From Chloroflexota bacterium (GTDB lineage Bacteria; Chloroflexota; Anaerolineae; UBA7937; B3-Chlor): a stretch of 64,000 nucleotides of DNA. Both the position numbers and the translations under genes were made by a program. The stretch spans positions 1 through 64,000 of the forward strand of contig JAUVXJ010000001.1 in the NCBI GenBank assembly GCA_030603665.1, read 5' to 3'. Below, piece after piece: positions 1 to 8,367 of this stretch; the first letter of the stretch is position 1, and every line of letters starts with the position of its first letter. Below the pieces are notes generated by a model. That model was not told the origin of the DNA, searched no databases, and saw nothing but the letters and a program-made list of their open reading frames with translations.

Positions 1-435
1 TTTGCGAGGCAGGCGGGGCTCATCTTGTCCCAGGCGATTCAGGACCCGTCTCACCGTGGAGACGCTGATCCGGCTCAATTGATCCAAGAGATGTGGTGAG
101 GCCTCGAGTTCACCATGGCGGGCCAGATGAGTGGCCATCCACACCACATTGGGCTGGAGCCGTTCTGCGCAGATATAGTCAAGGCTCTCGGAGATGACCC
201 GCAACGGGTGATCAACTTCAGGGCCATAAGTGCGTCCCCGCTGCTTATGGCGGGCTTTTCGTTCCAGGCTACCCGACATGAGGCGGATCAGACTCTTGCG
301 ATGCAAGCCTGTTATGGCCTCCATCTCATCCAGCAAGTGCCCGCGTTCCAACTTGCTCGCTTTGAGATACCGCCTCTTGATCAGTCGTAGATACTTCCTA
401 CGTTCGTCTATCGTCATCTTCTCTTTGTTGGGCAT
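1..435 (-). mobile_element. Transposase gene, 5' part (cut by window edge)
   Basis: An open frame runs from an ATG at 435 off the left edge (145 codons, no stop). The N-terminus is basic and helical (starts MPNKEKMTIDERRKYLRLIK) and continues with LLDEMEAITGLHRKSLIRLM, then a second helix-turn-helix-like stretch near residues 115-140 (SRISVSTVRRVLNRLG). This looks like the DNA-binding front half of a DDE/integrase-type transposase; the catalytic part lies outside the window. Immediately upstream are repeats expected at an IS end. The IS family cannot be fixed from this part alone. The reading is supported by residue style and by the flanking repeats, not by a catalytic motif. Confidence 0.72.
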
Positions 436-445
436 AGTCCCCTCA

Positions 446-503
446 GTAACATTATCATTTGAGTGAACCATACCACTTCGGTAACATTATACGTGAGTGA
501 ATA
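446..503. repeat. Two direct repeats at presumed IS end
   Basis: GTAACATTAT occurs at 446-455 and 481-490, each followed after a 4-5 base variable stretch by GAGTGAA. The units are 35 bp apart and lie just upstream of the transposase start. They are probably transposase-binding repeats at the terminus of the element, so the boundary between IS and chromosome would be around 480-505. The other end of the element is not in the window. Confidence 0.5.
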
Positions 504-510
504 CGCGCAG

Positions 511-539
511 TTGAACAAAGCGCCGGTTGATGGTATAAT
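511..539 (+). promoter_or_regulatory. Sigma-70 promoter for tRNA-Leu/tRNA-Gly/tig
   Basis: The -35 box TTGAAC (511-516), a 17-base spacer and the -10 box TATAAT (534-539) predict a start near 546, just ahead of tRNA-Leu. No terminator was seen between the tRNAs and tig, so the tRNAs and tig-clpP-clpX may share this transcript. Confidence 0.75.
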
Positions 540-548
540 AGGACGGTG

Positions 549-630
549 GGGGGAGTGTCGGAACTGGCAGACGAGCGTGATTTAGGATCACGTGGAGCAA
601 TCCGTGTGGGTTCGAGTCCCACCTTCCCCA
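549..630 (+). tRNA. tRNA-Leu (anticodon TAG)
   Basis: The acceptor strands GGGGGAG (549-555) and CTTCCCC (623-629) pair, with discriminator A at 630. The anticodon stem CGTGA/TCACG encloses loop TTTAGGA, giving anticodon TAG. The T arm is GTGGG-TTCGAGT-CCCAC. The 82-nt length implies a longish variable region, as expected for a class II leucine tRNA. CCA is not encoded. Confidence 0.95.
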
Positions 631-647
631 TGAGTGGTGTTTAGCGA

Positions 648-719
<72 letters not shown>

Positions 720-822
720 CTTCTCTGTGTCAGGAGTCCTGCCATCGGGTGGACCGGCTCGACCGCGCAGGGCACACCGTGGTTCGGTTGCACGACCATT
801 TCCAGGAGGCGGGGTAGATCAG

Positions 823-2190
823 TTGGAAGTTGCCACGAAGGAGTTGGAAAACAGGCAGGCGGTTCTGACCGCGACTCTGGACGAGGAGTGGTTGGAGCCT
901 TTCATGAAGACCGCATCGCGGCGGCTAGCGTCGCGGGTGCGCATCCCGGGTTTCCGAAAGGGGAAGGCTCCGCACCGTGTGGTGGTGGGTCACATGGGCA
1001 GGGAGACTCTGATAAGGGAAGTGCTGGACGACCTGGGTAGGGCAGCGTACGAAGAGGCCGTGGAAGAAAGCGGGCTGGAGCCTATTCACCTGGACGACCT
1101 CGAGATCGCTGAGTGGGATCCTCTCACTCTGCGCCTGGCGGTTTCTCTTCCGCCAGAAGTGGACCTTGGGGACTACAGAAGCATACCGCTGGAGGTCAAA
1201 GAGGTCGAGGTCGGAGAGGAGGACGTCGAGGGCGTCCTGAAGGATCTGCAAGAGCAGTATGCGGAAAGAGTTCCTATGGATCGCCCCGCGCAGCTCACTG
1301 ACTTCGTCGTGGTGGATCTGGTCGGAACAATCGATGATCGTGTGGTTCTAGAGCTAGAGCAGCAGGAGTACGAGCTGAGAGAGGGGGGCGATTTCCCTGT
1401 GACCGACTTCGCCGAGAAGCTCGTAGGAATGTCAGCCGGGGAAGAGAGGAACTTCAGCGTGACGTTCCCCGACGACTACGAGGACCAGGACTTTGCAGGC
1501 CAAGAAGTCTCTTTCCTGGCGCGACTCCATAGCCTCCAGGAGAAACACCTGCCAGCGGTGGACGATGAGCTGGCGAAGATGGTTGGCGGTTTCGACACGC
1601 TGGAGGAATTGAGGGAGAGCATCACGGAGGATCTCAGCGCACGTCGCGAGGCCCAGCAGCAGGACGAACTGGGAGAGCAACTGCTGGACGCGGTTCTAGA
1701 GCAGGCTGAGATCGATTCTCCACCTGTGTTTGTCAACAGTGAATTGGAGGCCATGCTCAGAGGGCTCACCTACGATCTGCAGCAGCAGGGCTTCACTTTT
1801 GAGGGCTACCTGCGAACCACGGACAGGACCATGGAGGATCTGATCGAGGAGTTCAGGCCAACGGCTGAGAAACGGGTGATGAAGTCGCTCATCCTGGCTG
1901 AGCTTGTGAAGCGGGAGGAGATCAAGGTCGAGGATTCGGAGATAGAGGAAGACGTGGCGAGGATGACACGCGTCTACGGGCAGGAGAAGCAGGTTCTGCG
2001 AGACGCTCTGCTTGGCAACGAGCAGCTCAAAGAGGAGATCAGAAACAGATTATACGGGCGCAAGGTGGTGCAGCGCTTGGTGGCGCCGTCTGAAGTGGTC
2101 GAGAGCCAGGAGACAGAGCCCGATTCCACCATGCCGGATGGGGAGGAGTCCTCGCCTGACTCGACTGAAGAACCAGCGCCTGCGGAGTGA
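823..2190 (+). CDS. tig: Trigger factor
   Basis: This is the ribosome-bound chaperone and peptidyl-prolyl isomerase that meets nascent chains at the exit tunnel. The ribosome-docking signature GFRKGKAP is at residues 43-50, followed by an FKBP-like domain (about 150-240) and a long helical C-terminal chaperone domain. The last ~30 residues are a Pro/Glu/Ser-rich acidic tail. I chose TTG at 823 because the family N-terminus begins at [12 protein letters not shown] and an AGGAGG lies at 804-809; the spacing of 13 is long, so the start is only moderately sure. The frame stays open upstream to 727, but that stretch does not resemble the family. At 455 residues the length is normal. clpP and clpX follow, the common tig-clpP-clpX order. 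Confidence 0.95.
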   Translation: MEVATKELENRQAVLTATLDEEWLEPFMKTASRRLASRVRIPGFRKGKAPHRVVVGHMGRETLIREVLDDLGRAAYEEAVEESGLEPIHLDDLEIAEWDPLTLRLAVSLPPEVDLGDYRSIPLEVKEVEVGEEDVEGVLKDLQEQYAERVPMDRPAQLTDFVVVDLVGTIDDRVVLELEQQEYELREGGDFPVTDFAEKLVGMSAGEERNFSVTFPDDYEDQDFAGQEVSFLARLHSLQEKHLPAVDDELAKMVGGFDTLEELRESITEDLSARREAQQQDELGEQLLDAVLEQAEIDSPPVFVNSELEAMLRGLTYDLQQQGFTFEGYLRTTDRTMEDLIEEFRPTAEKRVMKSLILAELVKREEIKVEDSEIEEDVARMTRVYGQEKQVLRDALLGNEQLKEEIRNRLYGRKVVQRLVAPSEVVESQETEPDSTMPDGEESSPDSTEEPAPAE

Positions 2191-2254
2191 AGCTCATCTG
2201 GCTAGGGTGGGGCTTCCATGGTGGACGAGACGAATTTCTCCGGGAGGTAGTTCT

Positions 2255-2857
2255 ATGCAGAGTCTAATACCCATGGTCATAGAGTCCACTGGTAGAGGGG
2301 AACGTGCTTATGACATCTATTCCCTCCTTCTCAAGGAGCGAATAGTCTTCCTGGGTACCCCAATTGATGACACTATGGCTAACTTGATCATCGCCCAGCT
2401 ACTGTTCCTTGATCGGGAGGATCCTGACAAGGACATACATCTTTACGTCAACAGCCCCGGAGGCATGATCTATCCCGGGCTGGCCATCTATGACACGATG
2501 CAGCTGCTCAAGGCCCCAGTCTCCACCATTTGTCTGGGGTCCACGGCAAGCCTGGCTACGGTTCTGCTCGCCGCGGGAACGCCGGGCAAACGGTACGGAC
2601 TGCCCAACTGTACGATACACATGCACCCGGCCGGAGGAGGCGTACGTGGGTATGCGCCCGATGTGGAGATCCAGGCCCGGGAGCTGCTGCGCATGCAGGC
2701 CAAGATACATGAGATACTCTCTAAGCACACCGGCCAGACTGTGGAAAAGATCGCCCACGACTTTGATCGGGACTACTTTATGGACGCCGAAGATGGCGTG
2801 GAATATGGCATCATAGATGAGATACTGACAGGTCCCGACGAGGAGGACAAGGGGTAA
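2255..2857 (+). CDS. clpP: ATP-dependent Clp protease proteolytic subunit
   Basis: This is the serine peptidase subunit that forms tetradecameric chambers and degrades proteins fed by ClpX. ATG at 2255 follows GGGAGGT at a spacing of about 6; the open frame reaches back to 2012 inside tig but has no family similarity there. The 200 residues are typical. The catalytic triad is readable as Ser99 (TASLAT), His124 and Asp173 (DRD), with Ser-His spacing of 25 as in E. coli. The segment after the catalytic His is unusual: the normal HQPLGG reads HPAGGG here, without a gap. The stop overlaps clpX by one base (TAATG), implying coupled translation. Confidence 0.93.
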   Translation: MQSLIPMVIESTGRGERAYDIYSLLLKERIVFLGTPIDDTMANLIIAQLLFLDREDPDKDIHLYVNSPGGMIYPGLAIYDTMQLLKAPVSTICLGSTASLATVLLAAGTPGKRYGLPNCTIHMHPAGGGVRGYAPDVEIQARELLRMQAKIHEILSKHTGQTVEKIAHDFDRDYFMDAEDGVEYGIIDEILTGPDEEDKG

Positions 2858-4113
2858 TGTCCGATACGGCTTCGGAGCACGTGCGATCCTGCTCTTTCTG
2901 TAGCAGGCCCCAGAATCAGGTAGGACGGTTGATTGCTGGGCCCGGGTCAGTAAACATCTGCGACGAATGCGTCGAGCTGTGCCGTGAGATACTTGCGGAG
3001 GAAGAGCCATCTGTTCCTCGGAGCCCGGCTCCAGTGGGAAAGATCCCATCCCCAAAGGAGATAAGTGACCAACTGGATGAATACGTCATAGGGCAGGATC
3101 AGGCCAAACGAGTGCTCTCTGTGGCCGTGTACAATCACTACAAGCGCGTGTTCGCCGGCGCACTTGTTGATGACGTGGAACTGCAGAAGACCAACATACT
3201 GCTCATCGGACCTACAGGATGCGGAAAGACCCTGCTTGCTGAGACCCTGGCCAGGATCCTCGATGTACCCTTCACCATCGCGGATGCGACTTCACTCACC
3301 GAAGCAGGGTACGTCGGCGAGGATGTGGAGAACATCCTCCTGCGTCTTATCCAGGCGGCAGACTATGACCTGGCGCGGGCGGAGAAGGGAATCGTCTACA
3401 TAGACGAGATAGACAAGACCGCACGCAAGGCTGGCGACAACCCCTCCATAACCCGTGACGTGTCTGGAGAAGGGGTGCAGCAGGCTTTGCTGAAGATCAT
3501 CGAAGGAACCGTAGCCAATGTGCCCCCACAAGGTGGGCGGAAACACCCTCACCAGGACTTCATCCAACTGGACACGACAGATGTTCTATTCGTCTGTGGG
3601 GGCACTTTCGAGGGGCTGGATACCGTTGTTGCAGAAAGGGCAGGGGGAGGACAGGCGATAGGCTTCAGGGACAAGGAGAGTCAAGGGAAGGCAGAACTCA
3701 CGTCGGCAGAACTGCTGCGCATGGTGATTGCCGACGATCTGCTGAAGTACGGTCTCATACCCGAGTTCGTCGGGCGTCTGCCGATGGTGGTGAGTGTGGA
3801 TCCGCTGGACAAGGAGACCATGGTTCGCATACTCAAGGAGCCGAAGAACGCGATAGCCAAGCAGTTCAGAAAGCTGCTGGCTCTAGACAACGTCGAGTTG
3901 ATCTTCACCGATGATGCCTTGGAGGCGGCAGCGGAGAAGGCGCTGGAGTACAGGACGGGGGCCAGGGGTCTGCGCACCATAATCGAACAGGTTCTGCTGG
4001 ACACCATGTTCGAGATACCTTCGCTGCGCAACGTGCGAAGGTGCGAGATCACAAGAGAGGTGATCACCGGGGAAGCTGAGCCGGAACTGGTCTACTGGTC
4101 GGAGACCGCCTAG
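2857..4113 (+). CDS. clpX: ClpX unfoldase (AAA+ ATPase)
   Basis: This hexameric ATPase recognises tagged substrates, unfolds them and threads them into ClpP. The N-terminal zinc-binding domain has Cys12, Cys15, Cys35 and Cys38. Walker A GPTGCGKT lies at about 118-125, Walker B is IVYIDEIDK, and the pore-loop/sensor region GYVGEDVE and the C-terminal small domain with TGARGLRTI are present. The 418-residue length is standard. It starts within the clpP stop codon and ends just before a strong terminator, so it closes the tig-clpP-clpX operon. Confidence 0.96.
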   Translation: MSDTASEHVRSCSFCSRPQNQVGRLIAGPGSVNICDECVELCREILAEEEPSVPRSPAPVGKIPSPKEISDQLDEYVIGQDQAKRVLSVAVYNHYKRVFAGALVDDVELQKTNILLIGPTGCGKTLLAETLARILDVPFTIADATSLTEAGYVGEDVENILLRLIQAADYDLARAEKGIVYIDEIDKTARKAGDNPSITRDVSGEGVQQALLKIIEGTVANVPPQGGRKHPHQDFIQLDTTDVLFVCGGTFEGLDTVVAERAGGGQAIGFRDKESQGKAELTSAELLRMVIADDLLKYGLIPEFVGRLPMVVSVDPLDKETMVRILKEPKNAIAKQFRKLLALDNVELIFTDDALEAAAEKALEYRTGARGLRTIIEQVLLDTMFEIPSLRNVRRCEITREVITGEAEPELVYWSETA

Positions 4114-4135
4114 CAAGACGGAGTGAGAGTGCCAC

Positions 4136-4168
4136 AAGGGCCCACTGTTGATGTCAGTGGGCCCTTTG
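4136..4168. terminator. Intrinsic terminator after clpX
   Basis: A 12-bp perfect inverted repeat (AAGGGCCCACTG at 4136-4147, CAGTGGGCCCTT at 4155-4166) with a 7-nt loop is followed by TTTGTCGTT. It lies between convergent clpX (plus) and the glycosyltransferase (minus, ends at 4211) and could serve both. Confidence 0.85.
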
Positions 4169-4210
4169 TCGTTCCAGCTGCGGTCTGCATGAGCCAGCCG
4201 CTGCGATGCG

Positions 4211-5515
4211 CTACTCGCAGCAGCTTCCGGTGCTCGCGGCGTCACGGGTGTCTGTGCAGCACACCTGAGGGCGACCGCGCATCACGAGATCACGGTAAGC
4301 TGCCACTATCTGCTCTGCGACCAGGGGCCACGCGTACCGCTTGGAGAGCTCGGCAGCACGCCCACCCATCTCCTGCTTCAGTTTCTCATCTGCCAGTAGC
4401 AGCCCGAGTTTCTCAGCCAGAGCGTGTGGGTCATCGTTGGGCACCAAGAAGCCTGTGTGTCCATCCTTCACCGTGAACGTCAAGCCGCCGACCCTAGAAG
4501 CTATGACCGGCGAGCCGCAGGCCATGGCCTCCAGGGCAACCATGCCGAACGACTCATAGTGGGAAGGGACGACACAGACCTCGGCAGCGGAGTAGTAATC
4601 GGGGAGCGCGGGCTGCTCTCTCTTGCCCAGGAAGGTCACCACATCGGCGATGCCCAGTTCCGCCCGCATATCCTGGAGGCGTGCCATCTCTCGGTTCATG
4701 TCCTCGGCGGCCACATCGGGCTCGCCCCCGATGATACACAGACAGAAGTCATCCCGCAGCTCTGGGCGCTTCTCCACCACCAGCGCCATGGCCTTGATCA
4801 GCACGTCTATGCCTTTCAGAGGTTCGATGCGGCCTACGAAGAGCACCATCTTGTGATAGTCGGGGACGTCGATCCGGGCCTTCACCTCAGTCTGGGATCG
4901 TGGATAGAACAGGTCCAGGTCGACTCCGCAGGGGATGACCTCTATCTTCGAGGGGTCAGCCCCATATAGCCAGATCATCTGAGCCTTTTCCAGCGGGTTG
5001 GCCGCGATTAGCCGGTCAACGGAATTCATGACGTTGCGTTCGCTTTCCACTCGTAGGGGGGTCTCCAGCTCAGCTTTGCTTCTGGCAACGCTGTTCTTCA
5101 GCTTACCCAGTGTGTGAAACATGTGCATCACGGGGGTGTTCCATTCGTGCCGGAGACGCTGAGCGACCAGGCCTGAGAGCCAGTAGTGACTGTGGACAAC
5201 GTGATAGGCTCCGTCCGCATTCGACACGAACTCCAACAGGTTGTCGGTGAACTCTCCGATGTGCTTGTGGACCGCGTTCTTGTCGTAGGGAGCCTCCGGG
5301 CCAGCGTTGAGATGAATGGTCCGGGCATTTGGGCCCAGGTCGACGATGCGCGGCGCACTTGGGTCTTGGGAGCGTGTAAAGACATCCACTGTGAAGCCTC
5401 GACGCCCCAGCTCGCGGCTCAGGTCTCTGACGTACACGTTCATACCACCGGTTTCCTTGCCGCCCAGCGCCGCTTTGGGGCAGGTGTGCACGCTCAACAT
5501 GGCTATTCTATACAT
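4211..5515 (-). CDS. GT4-family glycosyltransferase (MshA/sucrose-synthase-like)
   Basis: This is a GT-B-fold retaining glycosyltransferase that uses a nucleotide-sugar donor. The N-terminal acceptor domain begins YRIAMLSVHTCPKA and contains the glycine-rich GGKETGGMNVYV loop typical of the MshA/sucrose-phosphate-synthase branch. The donor domain has LFVGRIEPLKGIDVLI and the E-x7-E motif ESFGMVALE in the C-terminal third. The acceptor cannot be inferred; mycothiol is only one possibility, and the other MshBCD genes are absent here. The last ~20 residues carry four cysteines (QVCC ... GSCCE), odd for the family. Its start overlaps the end of the upstream acyltransferase gene by 8 nt, so the two are translationally linked. 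Confidence 0.88.
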   Translation of the reverse strand: MYRIAMLSVHTCPKAALGGKETGGMNVYVRDLSRELGRRGFTVDVFTRSQDPSAPRIVDLGPNARTIHLNAGPEAPYDKNAVHKHIGEFTDNLLEFVSNADGAYHVVHSHYWLSGLVAQRLRHEWNTPVMHMFHTLGKLKNSVARSKAELETPLRVESERNVMNSVDRLIAANPLEKAQMIWLYGADPSKIEVIPCGVDLDLFYPRSQTEVKARIDVPDYHKMVLFVGRIEPLKGIDVLIKAMALVVEKRPELRDDFCLCIIGGEPDVAAEDMNREMARLQDMRAELGIADVVTFLGKREQPALPDYYSAAEVCVVPSHYESFGMVALEAMACGSPVIASRVGGLTFTVKDGHTGFLVPNDDPHALAEKLGLLLADEKLKQEMGGRAAELSKRYAWPLVAEQIVAAYRDLVMRGRPQVCCTDTRDAASTGSCCE

Positions 5516-6554
5516 AGCTGTTCCGCCGCTTCGCGAGTTTCAGGTTGTGAATTTCGGTTCGCACTGCGCCGAAGCGGTATTTGTATTCCTCCTCTCCGCG
5601 TAGGAAATCAAATGTCCTGCATCCTCTTTCGATTGCGTCCCTGATGCAGTAGGACAGAAGTACGATACCAGTACCCAGGGAAGGGTACAGGTCGGGATCG
5701 TAACCGGAATTGTACACCTGGAAGGAATCGTTGAAAACGAAACAGAACATCGCGGCGGCCTTTGTGTCATTGATGACTAGGAAGGCGAGCCTCAACCATC
5801 CGCGCACGAGCGCCTCGCCAGCTATAGCGCGGAAGAACCCCTGCGTCCGCTCGTCCATGAAAGCCCTCTTGTGGGTACCACTGTCGCGGTGTAGTGCGAC
5901 GAAGTCCTCCACTTCACTGTCTAGCGTCGTGTGATCCTCCACGTAGTACCAGTCGACAGCTGCCTCCCGATTGGCCTTGCGGATCTTACGACGAATCTCG
6001 TGACGCTGCTTCTTCTTGAGCGATGACAGGTACTGATCCCAAGTGGCCGGGAGAGTGATAACGGGACACACCTCTTCGACGCGGGAGGTGACCTCAACCT
6101 TGCCACTTGTCGTGGCAAGGGCTGACAACATCCCAAGAGTCTGGGAAGAGGCGGGCACGTTGTGCAGGTCCAGTACATCCCAGCAGTCAGAGCGTTCCTC
6201 CGTCAAGAAGTGCCAGAGTGCATCGTAGACGGCTGCATCTCTGCCATCCGCGACCACTATCATGTCCAGGTAGTCGGAGAGATCAATCCCTCCAACGAGT
6301 CGCAGTGCTATCTCGCTTTCGCCGTCCTTCAGGGAGTAGAGTGGGGCCAGACCAATCAACTCGGCACCGTCGCGAATGGCAACGATGCGCAGCTCTAGCT
6401 CCTGGCCGAACCAGTCCCACCACGTTCGTTGCCACTCCCAGGAGAGGAACACGGTGTTGGTACCGCTTCGGCGGAGCAGGCTGTTCCATTCCGGCTTCAG
6501 CGCAGGGAAAGCTTCGGCATCTATGTAGAGTTCGGTACTTAGCGTTTTCTTCAC
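5508..6554 (-). CDS. FemAB/CelD-type GNAT acyltransferase
   Basis: A 348-residue protein of the Acetyltransf_6 (BcsL/CelD-like) group. The N-terminus has FLSWEWQRTWWDWFG and the C-terminal half ends in the characteristic FDFLRGEEEYKYRFGA. Family members transfer acyl or aminoacyl groups, often onto cell-envelope polysaccharide or sugar nucleotides; the substrate here is unknown. It is co-transcribed with the GT4 gene (8-nt overlap), which suggests a shared glycoconjugate. The GTG start at 6554 lies only about 5 nt after the predicted transcription start and has no Shine-Dalgarno, so the mRNA may be leaderless. Confidence 0.82.
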   Translation of the reverse strand: MKKTLSTELYIDAEAFPALKPEWNSLLRRSGTNTVFLSWEWQRTWWDWFGQELELRIVAIRDGAELIGLAPLYSLKDGESEIALRLVGGIDLSDYLDMIVVADGRDAAVYDALWHFLTEERSDCWDVLDLHNVPASSQTLGMLSALATTSGKVEVTSRVEEVCPVITLPATWDQYLSSLKKKQRHEIRRKIRKANREAAVDWYYVEDHTTLDSEVEDFVALHRDSGTHKRAFMDERTQGFFRAIAGEALVRGWLRLAFLVINDTKAAAMFCFVFNDSFQVYNSGYDPDLYPSLGTGIVLLSYCIRDAIERGCRTFDFLRGEEEYKYRFGAVRTEIHNLKLAKRRNSYV

Positions 6555-6565
6555 GTGCGTTACTC

Positions 6566-6594
6566 ATTATAGCCAATTGCCGGACCTGGCGCCA
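6566..6594 (-). promoter_or_regulatory. Possible promoter for acyltransferase/GT4 pair
   Basis: A perfect TATAAT (minus strand, 6571-6566) lies 12 nt before the GTG start at 6554. The -35 region at 17 bases reads TGGCGC, a poor match. It is divergent from the 6S RNA promoter. Confidence 0.35.
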
Positions 6595-6618
6595 GGACGC
6601 TTGAGCCGATATGCAAGT

Positions 6619-6647
6619 TTGCACTTGTCGGCCGCGTGTGTTAGAAT
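6619..6647 (+). promoter_or_regulatory. Strong sigma-70 promoter of 6S RNA
   Basis: TTGCAC (6619-6624), a 17-base spacer and TAGAAT (6642-6647) place the start near 6653-6655, where the closing stem of the predicted 6S RNA begins. Confidence 0.8.
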
Positions 6648-6651
6648 AGAG

Positions 6652-6825
6652 ATGCGTCTCCCATGATGCTCGTGATGTTCGCATCAACGTTTTGAGCCAA
6701 TACCTCATCAAAGGGAGCCGGACTCCGCAGGTGCCGTCCGAGAGGGCGACACCCTAGGGTAGGCACCCACCTGCCACGGCAGGTTCAAAACAATGATCGC
6801 ACACGGCAAGATGGGGGACGCATGT
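6652..6825 (+). ncRNA. ssrS: 6S RNA
   Basis: 6S RNA mimics an open promoter and sequesters the housekeeping RNA polymerase holoenzyme in stationary phase. The ends pair in a 13-bp closing stem: ATGCGTCTCCCAT (6652-6664) with ATGGGGGACGCAT (6811-6823), one G-U. The body carries stretches close to the E. coli RNA: GATGTTCGCA, TGAGCCAATA (E. coli TGAGCCGATA) and CCGTCCGAGA. The size of about 172 nt is normal. It has its own promoter just upstream and its own terminator just downstream, and no coding frame crosses it. Some of the 5' terminal stem lies at the predicted start of transcription, as expected. The assignment rests on reading motifs and stem, not on a covariance search. Confidence 0.83.
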
Positions 6826-6827
6826 AT

Positions 6828-6860
6828 AGCCAACAGCCGGTTGAGGGTTGTTGGCTTTGT
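6828..6860 (+). terminator. Intrinsic terminator of 6S RNA
   Basis: AGCCAACAGCC (6828-6838) pairs with GGTTGTTGGCT (6846-6856), 11 bp with one G-U, followed by TTGTCATTT. It starts a few bases after the 6S closing stem. Confidence 0.8.
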
Positions 6861-6945
6861 CATTTAGGCAGGGCATCGGGCGCCAGGTCTTCCTTTTTGG
6901 GCTTCAAGTGTGCTAGAATGTACGGCACGGACTGAGGAGTGGGCC

Positions 6946-7329
6946 ATGGGTCGTGTGCACAGTTTCATCGGCACCGGTGACAGCTATGACTGGGCGAACA
7001 TCAGCGAGCAGGTCTATGAATCTGCCAAAGTACGGGGAGTAAGCGTTCGGTGGCTGATAGGAGCGGCGGAGGGAGCACCTCACTTCGCCGTGCGCTATTT
7101 TGAGATCGAACCAGGAGGCAGAACTTCCCTGGACAGGCATGAGCACGATCATGGAGTAGTCGTGTTACGAGGACACGGCGAGGTGCTTCTGGGAGAGGAG
7201 GTTGCCGAGATCTCCTTTGGCGACGCGGTCTACGTGTCGCCGGAGGAGGTGCATCAGTTCAGATGCCTCGGTGATGAGCCGCTGGGTTTTCTATGTGTGA
7301 TCCCTGCGCACAGGAGTGCGAGCGAATGA
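6946..7329 (+). CDS. Cupin-domain protein
   Basis: A 127-residue single-domain cupin. Motif 1 reads PGGRTSLDRHEHDHGVVVLRG, with the metal-binding His pair and following His; motif 2 reads GDAVYVSPEEVHQF with the last His. Such small cupins bind a metal and act as isomerases, epimerases or sensors of small ligands; no substrate can be read off. ATG at 6946 has GAGGAG about 7 nt upstream; an earlier ATG at 6910 gives 12 non-conserved residues. A TAGAAT at 6914-6919 may be its -10 box, with a weak -35. Its stop overlaps the next gene by 4 nt (ATGA), so it forms an operon with the two dehydrogenases. Confidence 0.85.
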   Translation: MGRVHSFIGTGDSYDWANISEQVYESAKVRGVSVRWLIGAAEGAPHFAVRYFEIEPGGRTSLDRHEHDHGVVVLRGHGEVLLGEEVAEISFGDAVYVSPEEVHQFRCLGDEPLGFLCVIPAHRSASE

Positions 7330-8348
7330 AGGCGGTGGTGTACCTCGGTCCCGGTGAACTGAGCTACGAGGAGGTGGAGATCCCGCAGGTCGGGCCTGGG
7401 GAGTTGCTGGTGAGAACCAGGGCAGCCCTGACGTGCGGAACTGATGTGAAGACGTATCGGCGAGGACATCATCTCATGGAGCCGCCGATGCTGTTTGGGC
7501 ACGAGTTCGCGGGCGATGTGGCCCTGATCGGGGAGGGAGTCACTGACTTCGCCGAAGGTATGCGAGTAGTGGCCGCCAATTCGGCGCCGTGCAGATCCTG
7601 CTTCTTCTGCCGGCGGGGCAGGCACAACCTGTGCGAGGACATCTTGTTCAACTGGGGGGCGTTCGCCGAGTACGTCAGGGTACCAGCGCGCATAGTGCAG
7701 ACCAACATGTACGAGATTCCTCTAGAGCTCGAATACGAAGAGGCAGCCATGCTTGAGCCACTGGCCTGCGTTGCGCTCGGGAATAAGGCAGCTGGTATCT
7801 CACCCGGGGACACCGTTGTCATCGCTGGTGGAGGTGGTCCCATCGGCCTGATGCACCTTCAGCTGGCCAAGCACGCAGGAGCGGAGCAGGCAGTGGTGAT
7901 CGACCTCAAGGACTCCAGACTGCAATTGGCCCAGCAACTGGGTGCCACGCATGTGATCAATCCCGAACGCGAGGATCCCGTCGCGGCCGTCAAAGACCTG
8001 ACCCGAGGCCGGGGGGCCGACGTCACCATAGAAACGGCTGGGCTGCCTGATGTATGGAAGATGTCTCTAGAGTTGGTTCGCAAGGGCGGGACGGTTGTCC
8101 TCTTCGGAGGCTGCCCTACGGGGAGTCAAGTATCAGTTGACACAGATAGGGTACACTACCACGAGCTGACCATCCGGGGTGTTTTCCATCATACTCCGAA
8201 GACAGTGGCCAGGGCACTGCGCCTGTTGAGCAGCGGGATGGTAGATGCGAGCCGGCTCATTTCTGGAAGAGTGCCACTCCGAGACACACAGATCGCGCTG
8301 GAGAAGGTGATGGCCGGTGAGGCTGTCAAGATGGCGATCATCCCGTAG
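7326..8348 (+). CDS. Zinc-dependent MDR dehydrogenase (threonine/sorbitol dehydrogenase type)
   Basis: Medium-chain NAD(P)-dependent dehydrogenase of 340 residues. Catalytic-zinc ligands are visible as Cys in LTCGTDVKTY, His-Glu in GHEFAG and Glu in MLEPLAC. The structural-zinc lobe has four cysteines (CRSCFFCRRGRHNLC). The Rossmann domain has AGGGGPIGL. It oxidises a secondary or polyol-type alcohol in this family, substrate unknown. It starts inside the cupin stop (ATGA) and is followed 19 nt later by a second MDR enzyme, so both likely work in one short pathway. Confidence 0.87.
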   Translation: MKAVVYLGPGELSYEEVEIPQVGPGELLVRTRAALTCGTDVKTYRRGHHLMEPPMLFGHEFAGDVALIGEGVTDFAEGMRVVAANSAPCRSCFFCRRGRHNLCEDILFNWGAFAEYVRVPARIVQTNMYEIPLELEYEEAAMLEPLACVALGNKAAGISPGDTVVIAGGGGPIGLMHLQLAKHAGAEQAVVIDLKDSRLQLAQQLGATHVINPEREDPVAAVKDLTRGRGADVTIETAGLPDVWKMSLELVRKGGTVVLFGGCPTGSQVSVDTDRVHYHELTIRGVFHHTPKTVARALRLLSSGMVDASRLISGRVPLRDTQIALEKVMAGEAVKMAIIP

Positions 8349-8367
8349 CCAGAACCAGGGTTGTCAG

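Noticed and set aside
727..822. Extension of tig to an upstream ATG
   Set aside because: The extra 32 residues are Pro/Arg/Gly-rich and unlike trigger factor; AGGAGG and family similarity point to 823.
2012..2254. Extension of clpP back into tig
   Set aside because: The frame is open by chance; a good ribosome site and the family N-terminus place the start at 2255.
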